From Chlamydiales bacterium (GTDB lineage Bacteria > Chlamydiota > Chlamydiia > Chlamydiales > JAACFD01), in assembly GCA_009937555.1 (NCBI GenBank), contig JAACFD010000073.1:1-8807 (forward strand): a stretch of 8,807 bases of DNA, read 5' to 3'. Below the pieces are notes generated by a model that saw only the letters and a program-made list of their open reading frames with translations, did not search any database and was not told the DNA's origin. The position numbers and the translations under genes are program-made. Positions 6,545 to 8,807 of this stretch are shown piece after piece; positions within the stretch are counted from its first letter, which is position 1, and the number at the start of each line of letters is the position of its first letter.

Positions 6545-7969
6545 TTACACTCCCTCTTGTAGCCATTGAGTATGAAAAAATTCACCTCGTTTTTTGTCGC
6601 AACGCTCATAGGTATGTGCACCAAAGAAATCTCGTTGAGCTTGTATTAGATTTGCAGGCAATACTTCTGATCTATAGCCATCATAAAAAGCTAGTGCAGC
6701 AGAAATTGCAGGGATAGGAATACCTATCTCAGCTGCTGTTGAAACAACTTTTCTCCAACCTGTTTGCAACTTCTGCATTTCATTTAAAAAGTACTTATCA
6801 AAGAGTATATTAATCTGCTCTTCATCACTTTTATACGCGTTAGCGATCATATTGAGAAATTGGCTTTTAATAATACATCCACCGCGCCAAATTAGTGCAA
6901 CTTGAGCAAGAGGAAGCTTCCAGTCAAAAAGCATGCTTGCTTTTCTAAGGAGCATAAAGCCTTGAGCATAACTAACAATTTTAGCAGCATATAAGGCTTG
7001 AAAAAGATATTTTTCCATACTTGTGTTTTGCCCTAGATAGTCTTTAGAAGGCCCTATTAACTTTTGACTTGCAAATACTCTTTCTTCTTTAATTGAGGAT
7101 AAAAACCTTGAGAAAACAGCTTCTGATATTAAGCTTACTGGCATTGACATATCTAAAGACCCTTGGACTGTCCATTTGCCTGTCCCTTTCTGCGCCGCAC
7201 AATCTAAAATTTGGTCAATCAAATCACCCGTTTTTTCTTGGTCTGGCACTCTAAGAATCTGACTTGTAATGTCAATTAGAAAGCTATCTAGTTCTTTGGT
7301 ATTCCACTCACTAAAAATTGCAGCTATGTCCTGATTTTTATAGTTGAGGCCTCTTTTAAAAAAGTCATAAACCTCAGCTATTAATTGCATATCAGCATAC
7401 TCTATACCATTATGCACCATCTTTACATAATGGCCTGCACCGCCTTCTCCTAAATAGGCAGAGCAAGCAATATCATCAACTTGGGCAGCAATCTTATCAA
7501 ACATAGGTGCCACTTCTTTCCAAGCACTGGAATCACCACCAGCCATAATTGATGGCCCATGCCTTGCTCCCTCTTCTCCTCCTGAAATACCTACTCCTAG
7601 GTACGATAGGCCTTTATTAAGTAGATAGTCTTGACGTCTCTGAGTATCTTCATAATGACTATTCCCACCATCTATAAGAATATCACCCTTTTCTAAAAAA
7701 GGAGTCACTTTTTCAATGAACTCGTCTACTGCAAACCCAGCTTTAACCATCAGAATAATTTTCCGAGGACGCTTTAAGTTGCGAACAAAAGCCTCTAGTT
7801 CATAGAAGGGTTGTAGCTTATCTGGAAATTGACAGGATTCTTCAAAAAGTTTTGTTTTTTCAGAGCTACGATTAAAAACAGCAACATCATAGCCTTTTTC
7901 TTGAAAGTTTAAAACTAGGTTCTGACCCATTACAGCTAGGCCAATCAGCCCTATATCACTTGCTTTCAT
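6545..7969 (-). CDS. gnd: 6-phosphogluconate dehydrogenase, decarboxylating
   Basis: Oxidises 6-phosphogluconate to ribulose 5-phosphate and CO2 with NADP+, the last oxidative step of the pentose phosphate pathway; cytosolic. Numbering from the ATG at 7975, the nucleotide-binding turn GLAVMG is at 12-17 and FNRSSEKT at 34-41, whose Arg-Ser pair fits NADP preference. The GGEEGARHGPS substrate motif is at 132-142 and HYVKMVHNGIEY at 182-193 holds catalytic Lys185 and Asn189. The C-terminal AQRDFFGAHTYERCD tail is also intact. Length of 474-476 is normal. The ATG at 7969 (MKASDIG) is preferred because AAGGA sits 5 bases upstream, whereas that run directly abuts the ATG at 7975. It has its own likely promoter and leads into the hydrolase gene 24 bases downstream. 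Confidence 0.97.
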   Translation of the reverse strand: MKASDIGLIGLAVMGQNLVLNFQEKGYDVAVFNRSSEKTKLFEESCQFPDKLQPFYELEAFVRNLKRPRKIILMVKAGFAVDEFIEKVTPFLEKGDILIDGGNSHYEDTQRRQDYLLNKGLSYLGVGISGGEEGARHGPSIMAGGDSSAWKEVAPMFDKIAAQVDDIACSAYLGEGGAGHYVKMVHNGIEYADMQLIAEVYDFFKRGLNYKNQDIAAIFSEWNTKELDSFLIDITSQILRVPDQEKTGDLIDQILDCAAQKGTGKWTVQGSLDMSMPVSLISEAVFSRFLSSIKEERVFASQKLIGPSKDYLGQNTSMEKYLFQALYAAKIVSYAQGFMLLRKASMLFDWKLPLAQVALIWRGGCIIKSQFLNMIANAYKSDEEQINILFDKYFLNEMQKLQTGWRKVVSTAAEIGIPIPAISAALAFYDGYRSEVLPANLIQAQRDFFGAHTYERCDKKRGEFFHTQWLQEGV

Positions 7970-7973
7970 AAAC

Positions 7974-7979
7974 ATCCTT
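7974..7979 (-). promoter_or_regulatory. Ribosome-binding site deciding the gnd start
   Basis: AAAGGA on the minus strand runs into the first ATG (the GGATG overlap) but lies 5 bases before the second ATG at 7969-7967. The upstream ATG at 7975 is thus inside the ribosome-binding site, and the second ATG is the more credible start. Confidence 0.6.
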
Positions 7980-8009
7980 TTTTAAGAGAAGACAATAAGC
8001 GAAAGAGAA

Positions 8010-8040
8010 ATTCTAACATTTTATTAAAAAAAAAAAAGAA
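8010..8040 (-). promoter_or_regulatory. Candidate gnd promoter with T-tract spacer
   Basis: On the minus strand TAGAAT (8015-8010) matches a -10 box at 5 of 6 positions, and the predicted start near 8003 gives a leader of about 34 bases to the preferred ATG. Upstream is a T12 run (8037-8026) instead of a clear spacer and -35; the best -35 readings (CTTTTT at 17 bases, TTCTTT at 19) are poor. AT-rich spacers are reported to matter at the Chlamydia trachomatis rRNA P1 promoter, which makes a weak -35 here more tolerable. Confidence 0.45.
8026..8037 (+). repeat. A12 homopolymer tract
   Basis: Twelve consecutive A on the plus strand, followed by G and five more A. It lies in the 97-base space between the gnd start and the tRNA-Arg, 10-11 bases from a candidate -10 box on each side. 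A tract this long is slippage-prone and intrinsically bent. Confidence 0.9.
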
Positions 8041-8048
8041 AAATTTGC

Positions 8049-8054
8049 TAAACT
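8049..8054 (+). promoter_or_regulatory. Candidate -10 box of the tRNA-Arg gene
   Basis: TAAACT matches the -10 consensus at 4 of 6 positions and ends 12 bases before the first base of the mature tRNA, a short leader typical for tRNA genes. The -35 position at 17 bases falls in the A-tract (8026-8031) and has no consensus, so the call is tentative. Confidence 0.35.
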
Positions 8055-8066
8055 GCCCTCTCTATT

Positions 8067-8140
8067 GTCCCCGTAGCTCAGCTGGATAGAGCGATTGCCT
8101 CCTAAGCAATAGGTCGTGCGTTCGAATCGCGCCGGGGACA
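8067..8140 (+). tRNA. tRNA-Arg, anticodon CCU
   Basis: A complete 74-base cloverleaf. The acceptor stem pairs 8067-8073 (GTCCCCG) with 8133-8139 (CGGGGAC), with A8140 as discriminator. The D stem is GCTC (8076-8079) with GAGC (8089-8092) around a loop holding GG. The anticodon stem is ATTGC/GCAAT (8094-8098 and 8106-8110) with loop CTCCTAA, so the anticodon CCT is at 8101-8103 and reads AGG. A five-base variable loop precedes the T stem GTGCG/CGCGC, which has one G-U pair and the loop TTCGAAT. The 3' CCA is not encoded and must be added enzymatically. The 3' end is 2 bases from the stop of the convergent amidase gene, and no clear terminator hairpin follows. Confidence 0.97.
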
Positions 8141-8142
8141 TT

Positions 8143-8802
8143 TTAATTTAAATAGTTATCAATTCCTCTAGCAATACCCCAGGCTACTGCGTTCAAGTAC
8201 TTAGGGTCTCTTAAATCATTTAGCTCTTCTTCATTAGTTAAAAAACCCGCTTCAACCAGGATAGCAGGCATAACTGTTTTGCGTAAAACTTCAAACTTTG
8301 CTTTTTTAACCCCTCGAGAATCAGCTTGCGTATACTTAATAATACCATTTAACACATTTGAAGCTAGCTCTTTGGAGCTCAATCTCCTTTCAGAACTCAA
8401 ACTTTGATGGTAAAAAACTTCTACGCCATCCGCTTCACTATTTTTAGAAGCGTTAAAGTGCAAACTAACAAAAACAGCATTTCTAACTTTATTTGCCATC
8501 CTGACTCTTTTAACTAAAGTTATGTAACGGTCACTATTTCTTGTAAGCACCACTCGGTAACCTAAATTAGAAAGGTGGTTCTTTAGAATTCGCGCTGTTG
8601 TGAGAGTAAAATCCTTTTCTTCAAATCTCTTATTAAAAGTAGCAATTGTTCCAGGGTCTACGCCCCCATGCCCTGGATCAATAATAACTACAGAATCATT
8701 TTGCAACTGTCTATAAACAAATGGAGCTACTTCTCTTCCTTGCCTAGAGCAGGAAGTTAAGCCGAAAATCAACAAACTAAAAAATAGTACAGCAAAACGC
8801 AT
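8143..8802 (-). CDS. amiA: N-acetylmuramoyl-L-alanine amidase, lipoprotein (AmiA type)
   Basis: Zinc amidase of the Amidase_3 family that cleaves the bond between N-acetylmuramic acid and L-alanine in peptidoglycan. The 219 residues hold DPGHGG at 42-47 (Zn ligand His45), FEEKDF at 60-65 (Zn ligand Glu62), SLHFNA at 113-118 (Zn ligand His115) and LVEAGFLTN at 182-190 (catalytic Glu184), so the active site is complete. The N-terminus is a lipoprotein signal: MRF, a hydrophobic run to about 15, then lipobox LTSC with Cys18 as the lipidated residue, placing the enzyme in the periplasm on a membrane. The start is credible because the signal peptide begins there, but only 5 bases upstream are visible, so no ribosome-binding site can be judged. 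Chlamydial AmiA acts in division of bacteria with very little peptidoglycan, and C. pneumoniae AmiA is reported also to have carboxypeptidase activity. From memory murE and pbp3 lie next to it in Chlamydia, so they may lie just right of the window. Confidence 0.93.
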   Translation of the reverse strand: MRFAVLFFSLLIFGLTSCSRQGREVAPFVYRQLQNDSVVIIDPGHGGVDPGTIATFNKRFEEKDFTLTTARILKNHLSNLGYRVVLTRNSDRYITLVKRVRMANKVRNAVFVSLHFNASKNSEADGVEVFYHQSLSSERRLSSKELASNVLNGIIKYTQADSRGVKKAKFEVLRKTVMPAILVEAGFLTNEEELNDLRDPKYLNAVAWGIARGIDNYLN

Positions 8803-8807
8803 ACACA

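Noticed and set aside
8026..8045. T-run on the minus strand as an intrinsic terminator of amiA transcripts
   Set aside because: No GC-rich hairpin lies directly before the T-run; only the antisense of the tRNA is upstream, some 29 bases away, so the tract fits better as part of a promoter region.
8067..8140. tRNA-Arg as an integration site for a mobile element
   Set aside because: No integrase gene, no direct repeat of the tRNA 3' end and no foreign-looking genes beside it were seen.

Overview
The window looks like a chromosomal segment from a low-GC member of the Chlamydiales, probably an environmental or Chlamydia-like lineage rather than Chlamydia itself. The evidence is the sequence character of LepA, UppS, Gnd and the AmiA-type amidase, and a gene neighbourhood that partly resembles chlamydial order. 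From memory, gnd and lepA are adjacent in Chlamydia trachomatis and uppS is followed by cdsA. Genus level cannot be settled from the sequence alone. No transposase, integrase, CRISPR array or phage gene was seen. Coding density is high and there is no gene-free stretch over 300 bases; the longest gap is 148 bases.

Layout from left to right: (1) A minus-strand run reads lepA (2921 to 1101), uppS (1056 to 268), then cdsA (from 264, cut by the left edge). It joins a translation GTPase to two steps of membrane-lipid and carrier-lipid synthesis, with gaps of tens of bases or less. (2) A 148-base divergent region separates lepA from a plus-strand gene (3070-4179) for an unassigned ATP-grasp-type protein. 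(3) That gene meets, tail to tail with a 9-base overlap, a minus-strand group of gnd (7969 to 6545), a first alpha/beta-hydrolase (6520 to 5351) and its tandem paralogue (5274 to 4171). The paralogue has a good promoter of its own in the 76-base gap. (4) A short region with an A12 tract separates gnd from a plus-strand tRNA-Arg(CCU). (5) The tRNA abuts, tail to tail, a minus-strand lipoprotein amidase of the AmiA type that cleaves peptidoglycan.

UppS supplies the C55 carrier lipid for peptidoglycan precursors, CdsA makes CDP-diacylglycerol for phospholipids, and the amidase trims peptidoglycan at division; together they fit an envelope theme. Gnd belongs to the oxidative pentose phosphate pathway. 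The accessory part is the three-gene block between lepA and gnd: the ATP-grasp protein and the two paralogous lipase-like hydrolases. No strong case for a wholly new system emerged, but this block and the shared divergent control region of gnd and the tRNA are the most interesting parts.
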